Assembly (NCBI RefSeq): GCF_021272185.1
Contig: NZ_JAJSEC010000002.1
Coordinates: forward strand, 248,001 to 312,000
Length of the DNA stretch: 64,000 nucleotides
Direction of reading: 5' to 3'
Origin: Roseivivax sp. GX 12232
Lineage (GTDB): Bacteria > Pseudomonadota > Alphaproteobacteria > Rhodobacterales > Rhodobacteraceae
The position numbers were made by a program, and so were the translations under genes. Position 1 is the first letter of the stretch, and every line of letters starts with the position of its first letter. Below, in pieces: positions 9,730 to 18,490 of the stretch. The notes beneath the pieces are model-generated. The model was given only the letters and a program-made list of their open reading frames with translations. It was not told the origin of the DNA and did no database searches.

Positions 9730-10506
9730 TCAGACGCCCTCCGGGACAGGATGGAGTTCAAGTGCGGCGACGGCCTCGAGGATGCCGCCCGCGCCCACGG
9801 CTTCGGCCTTGTGCACATGCGGCAGATGCGCCACCCGTTCGAGCAGCGCCGCCTCGGACCCGCCGACGGCCACGGCGGGCAGGCCGCATTCCAGCATCGA
9901 GGCATCGTTGAGCGTGTCGCCCGCCGCCAAGACCCGGGCCGCGTCCAGCGCCATGGCGCTGGCGAAGCGTTGGAGCGAGGGGCCTTTCGAGACCCCGGCG
10001 GGCAGCACGTCGAAATAGCGGTTGTCCGAGATCAGCCAGTCGAGGCCCAGCGCCTCGACGCGCGCCTTGGCGCTGTCATCGAAGGTCTCGGGGTCGAGGT
10101 CGTAGCTCACCCGGTGGCGGAAGCCCGTGGGCTGCAGCCTCAGCCCCGGGTGACCGTCGAGCGTGGCGCGCACCCGCTCGCCGGCGTCGCCCCAAGCGGC
10201 GGTGATCTCGGTTTCGAGCTCGGGGATCGGGGTAATCTCGCGGCCCTCGACCTTCGCGATGGTCGTGCCGACGTCGCCGATCACATATTCCGGCCAGGGC
10301 ACGCCGCCGTCGCAAAGCTCGACGATGAACCCCGGGTCGCGGCCGGTGACGAAGACCAGGCCGATGGTCTCGCGGTGGGCCTCGATCCAGTCGTAGAGCC
10401 GGCGCCGGTCGGCCTGGCTGCCGCCCAGGAAGGTGCCGTCGAGATCGGTCGCCAGCACGAAGCGGCGCGCGTCGAGCGGGGTGGTGATCGCGGGCCTCTG
10501 GCTCAT
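9730..10506 (-). CDS. HAD-family phosphatase, probable glucosylglycerol-phosphate phosphatase
   Basis: 258-aa HAD hydrolase of the Cof/sucrose-phosphatase type. Motif I is VLATDLDGTFLGG (nucleophile Asp and acid/base Asp), motif II is FVTGRDPG, the C-terminal Lys is in AGVSKGPSLQRF, and motif III/IV is LAAGDTLNDASML. It resembles the phosphatase part of fused glucosylglycerol-phosphate phosphatase/synthase proteins known in some gammaproteobacteria; here it is a separate gene. Its start overlaps the gpsA stop by 4 bp and its stop directly precedes the ggpS start, so the three are translationally coupled. Removal of phosphate from glucosylglycerol phosphate is inferred from this context; the sequence alone shows only a sugar-phosphate-type HAD enzyme. 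Confidence 0.85.
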   Translation of the reverse strand: MSQRPAITTPLDARRFVLATDLDGTFLGGSQADRRRLYDWIEAHRETIGLVFVTGRDPGFIVELCDGGVPWPEYVIGDVGTTIAKVEGREITPIPELETEITAAWGDAGERVRATLDGHPGLRLQPTGFRHRVSYDLDPETFDDSAKARVEALGLDWLISDNRYFDVLPAGVSKGPSLQRFASAMALDAARVLAAGDTLNDASMLECGLPAVAVGGSEAALLERVAHLPHVHKAEAVGAGGILEAVAALELHPVPEGV

Positions 10507-11642
10507 TGGGCGGGATCCCTTCTTGCCTTGGGGTGGACCAGTTCGATCGAGAGCGCCCGCGGCTCGGATTCGAGCGGCCGGGCCCAGAGGTCGGTGAAGC
10601 TTTCGTCCAGCGCCGCGCCCTCGTGCAGGATCGCGTGCACCGTCTCGCAGATCGGCATATGCACCCCGATCCGCCGCGCCAGGTCCACGACCGAGATGGC
10701 GTTGACCTCGCCCTCGACCACGACCTTCTTGCCGTCGAAACACTCCGAGCGCGCCTTGCCCTGGCCGAGCTGCACGCCCAGCGACATGTTGCGCGAGGTG
10801 GTGGACGAGCAGGTCAGCGTCAGGTCGCCCGCGCCCGAAAGCCCGGTGATCGTCTCGCGGCGGCCGCCCAGCGCCTCGGCGAGGAACTTCATCTCGTCCA
10901 TGCCGCGGGCGATCAGCGCCGCGCGGGTGTTCTCGGCGAAACCCGCGCCGGTCATCATCCCGCAGGCGATGGCGATCACGTTCTTCACCGCGCCGCCGAT
11001 CTCCACGCCCACGAGGTCGTCCGAGATATAAGGCCGGAAGGCCGAGGAGGACATCGAGACCGAGAGCCGCGCGGCGGGGCTGTCCTCGGGGCGGAGTCGG
11101 TCGGTGTAGCGGAACTCGAAGGCGATGGTCGCGGCGGTCGGATGGCCCAGCACCGTCTCCTTGGCGAAGGTCGGGCCCGACAGCGCGCCGACCGGATGGC
11201 CCGGCAACTCTTCCTCGACCAGGTGGCTCAGGAGGTAGCCGGTGCCCTGTTCGATGCCCTTGCAACACAGCACCAGCGGCACGCCCTGGGGCAGATAGGG
11301 CCGCAGCTCGGCGCAGACCTTGCGCAACGTCCGCGAGGGGGTGACCAGCAGGACCGCCTCGCTGTGCTCGAGCGCGGCGGGCAGGTCGGTCAGGGCCAGG
11401 ATGCCCTCGGGCAGATGCGCGTCCGGCAGGTGGCGGGTGTTCACCCGGGTCTCGTTGATGTCGCGGGCAAGATCCGCGCGCCGGCCCCAGAGCCGCACCT
11501 CGCGGCCGGCGGAGGCGGCGACGGCGGCCAGGGCGGTGCCCCAGGCCCCCATGCCGATCACCGTGATCCGGTCGTAGGGGCGGGCCGATCTGCGGATGCG
11601 TCCGTCTGTGTCGCTGCGAAGGGTCAGGGTCTGTCCGTCCAT
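10503..11642 (-). CDS. gpsA: NAD(P)-dependent glycerol-3-phosphate dehydrogenase
   Basis: Reduces dihydroxyacetone phosphate to sn-glycerol 3-phosphate, here probably as the acceptor for GgpS as well as a possible lipid precursor. 379 aa. The Rossmann start is ITVIGMGAWGTALAAVAASA near residue 26; other motifs are VLCCKGIEQGTG, GALSGPTFAKE (family motif), the catalytic Lys region GGAVKNVIAIACGM, and GLSGAGDLTLTCSS. The ~24 residues before the Rossmann strand and ~40 extra C-terminal residues make it longer than the typical ~330 aa. It is first in the gpsA-phosphatase-ggpS-MFS operon and divergent from galU. A second, housekeeping gpsA may exist elsewhere; this copy may be dedicated to osmolyte synthesis (inference). 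Confidence 0.92.
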   Translation of the reverse strand: MDGQTLTLRSDTDGRIRRSARPYDRITVIGMGAWGTALAAVAASAGREVRLWGRRADLARDINETRVNTRHLPDAHLPEGILALTDLPAALEHSEAVLLVTPSRTLRKVCAELRPYLPQGVPLVLCCKGIEQGTGYLLSHLVEEELPGHPVGALSGPTFAKETVLGHPTAATIAFEFRYTDRLRPEDSPAARLSVSMSSSAFRPYISDDLVGVEIGGAVKNVIAIACGMMTGAGFAENTRAALIARGMDEMKFLAEALGGRRETITGLSGAGDLTLTCSSTTSRNMSLGVQLGQGKARSECFDGKKVVVEGEVNAISVVDLARRIGVHMPICETVHAILHEGAALDESFTDLWARPLESEPRALSIELVHPKARRDPAQ

Positions 11643-11861
11643 GCTCGGGGCCTGGGGCCTCTGGTTGTTTGCGTTGATCCTGCGGGCCGCGAAGGGCCGC
11701 GCCTAGGAAAAAGGCTAGGGGGTGCGGCGGAATCGTCCAGACCGCGGGCCCCGATCCGGGCCGGGCAGGGGCCCGGGCGCCGCTCTGCCCCTTCTTTAGG
11801 CAATTTTTCGCGGCCACGCACAGGAATTCAGCGGCGGGCTGCCGATTTCGAAGGGTGAGCC

Positions 11862-11894
11862 GCCGCATTGCAGCGAAACGGCGCGAAATGCGGC
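11862..11894. repeat. Inverted repeat, candidate operator
   Basis: Perfect 8-bp arms GCCGCATT (11862-11869) and AATGCGGC (11887-11894) separated by 17 bp. It lies about 220 bp from the gpsA start and about 190 bp from galU. Symmetry and position fit a regulator binding site; no known regulator motif was recognised. Confidence 0.4.
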
Positions 11895-11998
11895 AGGTCT
11901 CGGCCCGAATGGACCTGGGGCCGATGACGCGAAATCAAGGGGTTAGCCGACGTCACCCCGGGCCCGCCGGGCACTCGAGGGAACGGGGCGCGGCGCTT

Positions 11999-12026
11999 TT
12001 GACTTAAGCTGAGGCATCCATACCCT
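11999..12026 (+). promoter_or_regulatory. Candidate galU promoter
   Basis: TTGACT (11999-12004), a 16-bp spacer, then TACCCT (12021-12026), 54 bp ahead of the galU ATG. The -35 box matches five of six consensus bases; the -10 box is weak, as is common in high-GC alphaproteobacteria. Confidence 0.45.
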
Positions 12027-12080
12027 TTTTCTCAGAAGGCCGGGCGCCGCCCGACCGCAGACCCGCAAGGAGCATTGAAC

Positions 12081-12992
12081 ATGGACCGCACGCCAACCGC
12101 CAGAGACCGCCGGGTCAGAACCGCGATCTTCCCCGTGGCGGGGCTCGGAACCCGCTTTCTTCCCGCCACCAAGGCGACGCCGAAGGAGCTCTTGCCGGTT
12201 CTCGACACGCCGCTGATCCAGTTCGCCATCGACGAGGCCCGCGAGGCCGGGATCGAGCGGATGATCTTCGTCAGCCACCCCTCGAAGGAGGCGATCGAGC
12301 GCTACGTGCGCGCCGATGCCGAGCTCGAGGCCACCCTGCGCGAGCGCGGCAAGGCGCGGCTGGCGGAGATGCTGCACGACAATGCCGTCGACGAGGACGC
12401 CATGCAGGTGCGCTTCGTCATGCAGCCCGAGCCGCTGGGCCTGGGCCACGCGGTGCTTTGCGCCCGCGACGAGGTGCTGCCGGGGCCGGTGGCGGTGGTG
12501 CTGCCCGACGACCTGATCCTAGGCGGCGAGGGCTGCCTGAAGGAGATGATCGACGCCTATGACCCCGCGCGGGCCGGCCATATGGTCGCCACCATGCAGG
12601 TCGGCGCCGAGGAGGTCTCTTCCTACGGCGTGCTCGATGCGACCGGCCGCGAAGGCGGGCTGATCCTCGCGCGCGGCATGGTCGAGAAACCGGCGCCCGA
12701 GGCGGCGCCCTCGCGCCAGGCGGTGGTCGGGCGCTACCTGCTCGACGCGAGCATCTTCGAGGCGCTGGACGGGCTGCCGCCGGGCGCGGGTGGAGAGATC
12801 CAGCTCACCGATGCCATCGCCGCGGGCGTCGAGACCGTGGGCCTCTGCGGCTTCCGCTTCTCGGGTGTGCGCTACGACTGCGGCTCGAAGGCGGGCATGC
12901 TGGCGGCGACCATGGCCTATGCGGGCGGGCAGGCGGCCTATGCCTCGGTCCTCGCCGCACCGCCGGGCGGTCTGACGACTGCGGCGGAGTGA
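12081..12992 (+). CDS. galU: UTP--glucose-1-phosphate uridylyltransferase
   Basis: Makes UDP-glucose from glucose 1-phosphate and UTP for envelope polysaccharide and glycolipid synthesis; cytoplasmic. 303 aa. Nucleotide-binding signature AIFPVAGLGTRFLPATKATPKELLP at the N-terminus (shown here in part as GLGTRFLPATKATPKE), VMQPEPLGLGHAV, LPDDLI, VEKP and GGEIQLTDAI all match GalU. The start at 12081 has AAGGAG with 8-nt spacing; a TTG two codons upstream sits too close to that site. The gene is single and followed by a strong terminator 135 bp later. UDP-glucose is not the known donor for GgpS, so the link to the divergent osmolyte operon is positional only. Confidence 0.96.
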   Translation: MDRTPTARDRRVRTAIFPVAGLGTRFLPATKATPKELLPVLDTPLIQFAIDEAREAGIERMIFVSHPSKEAIERYVRADAELEATLRERGKARLAEMLHDNAVDEDAMQVRFVMQPEPLGLGHAVLCARDEVLPGPVAVVLPDDLILGGEGCLKEMIDAYDPARAGHMVATMQVGAEEVSSYGVLDATGREGGLILARGMVEKPAPEAAPSRQAVVGRYLLDASIFEALDGLPPGAGGEIQLTDAIAAGVETVGLCGFRFSGVRYDCGSKAGMLAATMAYAGGQAAYASVLAAPPGGLTTAAE

Positions 12993-13126
12993 GGGCGATA
13001 ATCCTTGGGGCGGGCCGGGGCGACCCTTGGACGGACCGCCGGAGCGCCGGATTGTGACTGTCTCTAAAGCAAGAGGCAGGCCGTGAGCGTTCCGAGCCAC
13101 AGCTGACCGCATTTTCTGAGAAAAAA

Positions 13127-13158
13127 CGCGCCCCGAGATCAAACCGGGGCGCGTTTTT
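13127..13158 (+). terminator. Intrinsic terminator after galU, probably bidirectional
   Basis: A perfect 9-bp stem CGCGCCCCG / CGGGGCGCG with a 9-nt loop is followed by TTTTT. It is preceded by AAAAAA, so it can also end minus-strand transcripts from the PAS-family gene on the right. It sits 135 bp past the galU stop. Confidence 0.85.
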
Positions 13159-13221
13159 CGTTGCGTTCTCAGTAGTCTAAGTCTGCGCCCGCCCCCTCAG
13201 GACGCCAGGCAGCTCAGCCCC

Positions 13222-13839
13222 TCAGTCGTTGGAAATCACCAACCGCAGATGCTGGCCCGAGAGCGGCGCGGGCTCCCAGGTCGCGGCGGGTTCGGCGAAA
13301 CCCTGGCGGGGCGCGGGCAGGGGGGCGAGCCCCTCGATGGGGGTGATCTCCAACTCCTCGATCGCGAAGCGGCGCGGCGTCTGGCCGATCGGCCCCGAGG
13401 TCACCACCCCGCCGATGGCCCGATCGGCCTGTCCGCGCTCGCCGCGGAGCGGCAGCACCGTCATCTCGCCCAGGAGCGCGTCCTGGCCGAAGCCCTCGGG
13501 CGCGCTCAGCCGGAGGCTTAGCGCGGCGGGCCCGGAAAAGACCGCCGCGAGCCCGCGCGCCAGTTCCTCGCGCGCCTCGGGGTGGAAGAGATCCCCCAGG
13601 GGCCGGCCCGCGACCTCTTTGCCGGCAAGATCGTTCAGATGCAGCCCCGCCACCCGCACCCGGGTCACGCCCTCGGGCAGGTGGTGCAGCAGGAAGGCGT
13701 TGTCGAGCGCATCCTCGATCGCCCTGGGGTCGATCTGCGCTCGCGCCGGCACCTCGCCCGAGACCTCGGCCAAGCCGTGCCAATAGGCGTCGATGATCGC
13801 CAGCGGCGCGCGTTGCAGCGCCTGGCTGTGGGTCAGCAT
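13222..13839 (-). CDS. PAS-family (PAS_5-like) domain protein
   Basis: 205-aa soluble protein resembling the single-domain PAS_5 family that is abundant in Rhodobacterales. The N-terminal block IIDAYWHGLAEVSGEVPARA, ALDNAFLLHHLPEGV and RVAGLHLNDLAGKEVAGRPL show the family pattern (Arg-rich strand followed by GxxxxDLxGxExxG). No output domain (kinase, GGDEF, HTH) is present, and no transmembrane span. The start at 13839 has GGAG 8 nt upstream; an ATG 13 codons earlier (13878) also has a weaker ribosome site and cannot be excluded. Function in these organisms is not established; a sensory or adaptor role is possible. Confidence 0.75.
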   Translation of the reverse strand: MLTHSQALQRAPLAIIDAYWHGLAEVSGEVPARAQIDPRAIEDALDNAFLLHHLPEGVTRVRVAGLHLNDLAGKEVAGRPLGDLFHPEAREELARGLAAVFSGPAALSLRLSAPEGFGQDALLGEMTVLPLRGERGQADRAIGGVVTSGPIGQTPRRFAIEELEITPIEGLAPLPAPRQGFAEPAATWEPAPLSGQHLRLVISND

Positions 13840-14078
13840 GGAAATCACTCCAGTCTCGGTCCGGGTCGGGCGGGTCATGCGCGGGTCCTCACTTGCAACG
13901 GCACCGCCAGCCCCTTGGCGGATCCTGTGTCAACGTCGTTACCAAAGCCTTAACTAGGCGGATTTTCCTGAAATTGCCGCAAGTTTCGTTACCGCTGGTT
14001 AACAGCGGCCCGCGCTTGCCTTGCCCCCCGGGCTCACGTAACCCGGGAGCGAGACGACGTGCGGGAGGGTCGCGCCAC

Positions 14079-14969
14079 ATGCGGCATTCGATGACCGGAT
14101 TTGCCTCGGCGGAGGGGGCGACCGAGGGGCTGTCCTGGGCCTGGGACATCCGCGGCGTGAACGGCAAGGGGCTGGACCTGCGCCTGCGCGTGCCCGACTG
14201 GATCGAGGGGCTCGAGCCCGCGCTGCGCGCCCGGGCCCAGGCGCGGCTGGCCCGCGGTTCGGTCTCGGTCTCGCTGAAGCTCGCCCCGGGCACCGCCACG
14301 GCGCGGCAGTCGGTCAACGACGCGGCGCTCTCGGACGTGCTGGCGGCGCTGACCCGCGTCGAGGCCGCCGCCCGGACCGAGGGGTTGAGCCTCACGCCCG
14401 CCAGCGCCGCCGAGGTGCTGGGCCTGCGGGGTGTCATGGAAGAGGTCCAGACCCGCCACGACCCCGAGGTGCTGCGCGGCCAGCTGGTCTACGAGTTCGA
14501 CGCCCTGCTCGAGGCCTTCATCGCCGCCCGCGCCGAAGAGGGCGCGGCGCTGAGCGAGATCCTGAAAGGCCAGCTCGACCGGATGGCCACGCTGATCGAC
14601 ACCGCCGAGGCCCGCGCCGAGGCGCGCCGGCCCGAACAGGCCGAGCGGCTGAAGGCGCAGCTCGCGCGCGTCATGGACAACACCGAGGGGCTCGACGCGG
14701 CCCGCATCGCCCAGGAGCTGGCGCTGATCGCGGTGAAATCCGACGTCACCGAAGAGATCGACCGGCTGCGCGCCCATATCGCCGCGGCGCGGGGCATGCT
14801 CGCGGCGGAAGGCGCGGTGGGGCGCAAGCTCGACTTCCTGATGCAGGAGTTCAACCGCGAGGCGAACACGCTTTGCTCGAAGGCCGGCTCGGCGCCGCTG
14901 ACCGAGGTGGGGCTCGAGCTGAAGACGCTCATCGAGCAGATGCGCGAACAGGTACAGAACGTGGAGTGA
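14079..14969 (+). CDS. yicC: YicC-family endoribonuclease
   Basis: 296 aa. The N-terminal YicC-like domain starts [13 protein letters not shown] (the family's MTGF motif) with [17 protein letters not shown]; the C-terminal DUF1732 ends in [20 protein letters not shown]. YicC proteins have been described as endoribonucleases acting in RNA turnover. The chosen ATG at 14079 gives the conserved N-terminus; the open frame extends 62 codons further but into intergenic sequence. It lies 5 bp ahead of gmk, the conserved yicC-gmk arrangement. Confidence 0.93.
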   Translation: MRHSMTGFASAEGATEGLSWAWDIRGVNGKGLDLRLRVPDWIEGLEPALRARAQARLARGSVSVSLKLAPGTATARQSVNDAALSDVLAALTRVEAAARTEGLSLTPASAAEVLGLRGVMEEVQTRHDPEVLRGQLVYEFDALLEAFIAARAEEGAALSEILKGQLDRMATLIDTAEARAEARRPEQAERLKAQLARVMDNTEGLDAARIAQELALIAVKSDVTEEIDRLRAHIAAARGMLAAEGAVGRKLDFLMQEFNREANTLCSKAGSAPLTEVGLELKTLIEQMREQVQNVE

Positions 14970-14974
14970 GCGGC

Positions 14975-15618
14975 ATGGAGGCATCCCGGCGCGGGCTTCT
15001 GATCATCCTTTCCTCGCCTTCGGGCGCGGGCAAATCCACCCTGGCGCGGCGGCTCCGGGCCTGGGACGAGAGCATCGTCTTCTCGGTCTCGGCCACCACG
15101 CGCGCCCCGCGTCCCGGCGAGGTCGACGGCACGGATTACCGCTTCACCTCGGAGACCGAGTTCAAGCGGCTCGTGGCCGAGGGCGAGATGCTGGAACACG
15201 CCCATGTCTTCGGCAATTTCTACGGCTCGCCGCGCGGGCCCGTGGCCGAGGCCATCGAGGCCGGGCACGACGTGCTTTTCGACATCGACTGGCAGGGCGC
15301 GCAGCAGATCCGCAACTCCTCGCTCGGCATGCACACGCTGTCGATCTTCCTGCTGCCGCCCTCCATCGCCGAGCTGAAGCGCCGGCTCGAGGGGCGCGGC
15401 CAGGACGGCCCCGAGGTGATCGCCAAGCGGATGCAGAAAAGCTGGGACGAGATCAGCCACTGGGACGGCTACGACTTCGTGCTGGTCAACCAGGACCTCG
15501 ACGAGACCGAGGCGCGGCTCAAGTCCATCGTCACCGCCACGCGGCTGCGGCGCAGCCAGCAGCCCGGGCTGACCGATCACGTCCGTCACCTGCAATCGGA
15601 GTTCGAGGAGGGACAGCC

Positions 15619-15622
<4 letters not shown>
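14975..15622 (+). CDS. gmk: Guanylate kinase
   Basis: Phosphorylates GMP to GDP with ATP; essential purine nucleotide enzyme. 215 aa. P-loop [10 protein letters not shown] at residues 13-22, GMP-binding segment [44 protein letters not shown] and the lid region [22 protein letters not shown]. The ATG at 14975 lies 5 bp after yicC. The stop overlaps the next gene by 4 bp, indicating coupled translation with the gamma-carbonic-anhydrase-like gene. Confidence 0.97.
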
Positions 15623-16140
<518 letters not shown>

Positions 16141-16222
16141 GCGCGGCGCCCCCGACGGCCGCCCGACGGTTTTTGACGATGATCCGCGGCGCGCATGGCG
16201 CCCGCCCTGAGGAGAGATGTGC

Positions 16223-17410
16223 ATGAGCACCAAACGCACCCTGCAACGCCCCGACGGTTTCGAGGAAGGCGCCTCGCGCCCGGTGGTCCCGCCGATCCAG
16301 CCTTCGGTGGTCTATGCCTCCGAGACGCCGGATTCGCTCGACGATCAATACGAGGGCCGGGTCCAGGGCTATACCTACGCCCGCGAGGGCCATCCCAACG
16401 CCGTCTCCCTGGCCCGCGCCGTGGCCCGGCGCGAGGGCATGGAGCAGGGGCTGACGCTGGGCTCGGGCATGGCGGCGGTGACCGCGGCGCTCCTGGGCCT
16501 GACGCGGGCGGGCGACCACGTGGTCGGCGGCGACCAGCTTTACGGCCGCTCGCTGCGGCTCCTGGCCGAGGATCTGCCGCGCCTCGGCATCGCCACCTCG
16601 CGCGCCGATCCGACCGACGCCGAGGCCTTCGCCGCCGCCTTCCGCCCGGAGACCAAGCTGGCGCTGATCGAGGTGGTCTCGAACCCGACGCTGCGGGTCG
16701 CGGACCTTGACGGCATCGCCGAGCTCTGCCGCGCGCGCGGCGTCACGCTGGTCGTCGACAACACCTTCACCACCCCCTCCGCGATCCGGCCCGCCGAGCA
16801 CGGCGCCGACGTGGTGATCCACTCGGTGACCAAGCTTCTCGCCGGGCATTCCGACGTGACGCTGGGCTGGGTCGCCGCCAAGGATCCCGCCCAGCAGAAG
16901 GCGATGAGCGATTTCGCCGTGACGACGGGCATGACGCCCTCGCCCTTCGACTGCTGGCTGGCCGAGCGCGGCATGATGACCTTCGACCTGCGCTTCGCCC
17001 GCACCCAGGACAGCGCCGAGCGGCTGGCCGCGCATCTCGCGGGCCAGGAGGGCGTCACCAAGGTGCTCTACCCGACCCGCGCCGATCACCCCGACCGCAA
17101 CCGCGCGCAGGGGCTCCTGGCCGGGCAGGGCTGCAACATGGTCAGCTTCGAGATCGAGGGCGGCCGCGCCGCGGCCAATGCCTTCACCAAGGGCGCGGAG
17201 TCGCTGGCCTTCGCGCCGACGCTGGGCGACGTGGGCACCACGCTGTCGCATCCCGCCTCCTCCTCGCATCGCGCGCTGACGCCCGAGGGCCGCGCGGCGC
17301 TCGGGATCTCCGAGGGCATGTTCCGCGTCTCCGTCGGCCTCGAGGAGCCCGAGGCGCTGCTTGGCGCCTTCGACGCGGGGCTCGCCGCGGCCCGGGCGGC
17401 GCGGGGATGA
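16223..17410 (+). CDS. PLP-dependent trans-sulfuration enzyme (cystathionine gamma-lyase / gamma-synthase family)
   Basis: Cys/Met metabolism PLP enzyme, 395 aa. Landmarks: SVVYASETPDSLDDQYEG, TYAREGHPN, GLTLGSGMAAVTAALLGLTRAGDHV, VVDNTFTTPS, the Schiff-base lysine in HSVTKLLAGHSDVTLG, and the C-terminal RVSVGLEEPEALLGAF. Sequence alone does not decide between cystathionine gamma-lyase, beta-lyase, gamma-synthase and methionine gamma-lyase. The second ATG (16223) was chosen because GGAGAG lies 6 nt upstream; the ATG at 16217 directly abuts it. The stop overlaps phoR by 4 bp, so the two are coupled, which may reflect operon structure rather than shared function. Confidence 0.88.
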   Translation: MSTKRTLQRPDGFEEGASRPVVPPIQPSVVYASETPDSLDDQYEGRVQGYTYAREGHPNAVSLARAVARREGMEQGLTLGSGMAAVTAALLGLTRAGDHVVGGDQLYGRSLRLLAEDLPRLGIATSRADPTDAEAFAAAFRPETKLALIEVVSNPTLRVADLDGIAELCRARGVTLVVDNTFTTPSAIRPAEHGADVVIHSVTKLLAGHSDVTLGWVAAKDPAQQKAMSDFAVTTGMTPSPFDCWLAERGMMTFDLRFARTQDSAERLAAHLAGQEGVTKVLYPTRADHPDRNRAQGLLAGQGCNMVSFEIEGGRAAANAFTKGAESLAFAPTLGDVGTTLSHPASSSHRALTPEGRAALGISEGMFRVSVGLEEPEALLGAFDAGLAAARAARG

Positions 17411-18423
17411 CCTCCGAGGCCTTCCTCGAGGCGATGCCGCTGGCCGCGCTCCTGATCCGGCGCGACGAGCGCATCGAGGCGGCCAACGACAAGGCCCGGC
17501 AGATGCTGGGCCGGGGCCTCGTGGGGCGGCATTTCATCACCGCGCTGCGCCAGCCGGTGGTGCTGGACGCCGTCGAGGCGGTGATGCGCGACGCCCAGCC
17601 GCGCGAGGCGCGCTACCTGACCAACGACGGCCAGCAGGACACCACCTTCCGGGTCAGCGTGAAGGCGGTGCCCGGCACCGGCGTGCTGGTCAGCTTCGAG
17701 GACGAGACCTCGCTCGAACGCGCCATGCAGATGCGCCGCGACTTCGTGGCCAATGTCAGCCACGAGCTGAAGACGCCGCTCACCGCGCTGATTTCCTTCA
17801 TCGAGACGCTGAAGGGCCCCGCCAAGGAGGATCCCGCCGCGCGCGAGCGCTTCCTGGGCGTCATGGAGGCTGAGGCCGAGCGCATGAACCGGCTGATCGC
17901 GGACCTTCTGTCGCTGAGCCGCGTCGAGGCCGAGGAACGGGTGCGCCCGACCGCGCGGCTCGACCTGGCGAAACTGGTGAAATCCGTGGCGCTCGGGCTC
18001 TCGCGCATCGCCGAGGACGCGGGCATCGAGATCGTCACCGAACTGCCCGAGAGCGTCGAGGTCCGGGGCGATTCCGACCAGCTGCGGCAGGTGCTGGTGA
18101 ACCTCACCGAGAACGCGCTGAAATACGCCGGGAAAGGCGCGCGGGTGACCATCGCGGTGACCCGGCCGGGCTACGAGGCGCCGGTCCGCGACGAGGGCGT
18201 GCGCATCATCGTGCGCGACACCGGCGCGGGCATGGACCCGGTGCACCTGCCGCGGCTGACCGAACGCTTCTACCGCGTCGATTCCCACCGCTCGCGCGAG
18301 AAGGGCGGCACCGGGTTGGGGCTCGCCATCGTCAAGCACATCGTGAACCGCCACCGCGGCCGCGTGCGGATCGATTCCACCCCCGGCCAGGGCACCGAGG
18401 TGCAGGTCATCCTGCCGCGCTAG
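17407..18423 (+). CDS. phoR: Sensor histidine kinase, PhoR-like, without membrane segments
   Basis: 338 aa. An N-terminal PAS-like domain (EAMPLAALLIRRDERIEAAN to about residue 100) leads into HisKA with the phosphoacceptor in FVANVSHELKTPLTALISFI. The HATPase follows, with N box NLTENALKYAG, G1 DTGAGM, F box RFYRVDSHRSREKGGTGLGL and G2 GLGLAIVKHIVN. The MRRDFVANVSHELKTPLT block is typical of PhoR. No transmembrane helix is visible, unlike E. coli PhoR. It is coupled to the upstream PLP gene and sits 1.6 kb before pstSCAB-phoU-phoB, separated from it by two genes. The assignment as the phosphate sensor is by similarity and proximity to phoB. Confidence 0.85.
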   Translation: MTSEAFLEAMPLAALLIRRDERIEAANDKARQMLGRGLVGRHFITALRQPVVLDAVEAVMRDAQPREARYLTNDGQQDTTFRVSVKAVPGTGVLVSFEDETSLERAMQMRRDFVANVSHELKTPLTALISFIETLKGPAKEDPAARERFLGVMEAEAERMNRLIADLLSLSRVEAEERVRPTARLDLAKLVKSVALGLSRIAEDAGIEIVTELPESVEVRGDSDQLRQVLVNLTENALKYAGKGARVTIAVTRPGYEAPVRDEGVRIIVRDTGAGMDPVHLPRLTERFYRVDSHRSREKGGTGLGLAIVKHIVNRHRGRVRIDSTPGQGTEVQVILPR

Positions 18424-18490
18424 GCGATTGCCAAGGGCGTCCCGCGCGGGGCAGTCTTTCCGCCGGGACAGGACGGGGGAGGATGACCAG

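Larger units (their letters stand above)
11643..12080. promoter_or_regulatory. Shared control region between the ggp operon and galU
   Basis: 438-bp divergent intergenic region, long for this window. It contains no supported gene. Visible elements are an inverted repeat at 11862-11894 and a sigma70-like promoter for galU at 11999-12026, listed separately. The left part (11643-11730) should contain the gpsA promoter, but no clear hexamers were identified. Osmotic control of the ggp operon would act here. Confidence 0.5.

Noticed and set aside
8215-11031. 938-codon plus-strand open frame opposite the ggp operon
   Set aside because: Antisense shadow; the minus-strand genes have clear motifs and coupled starts.
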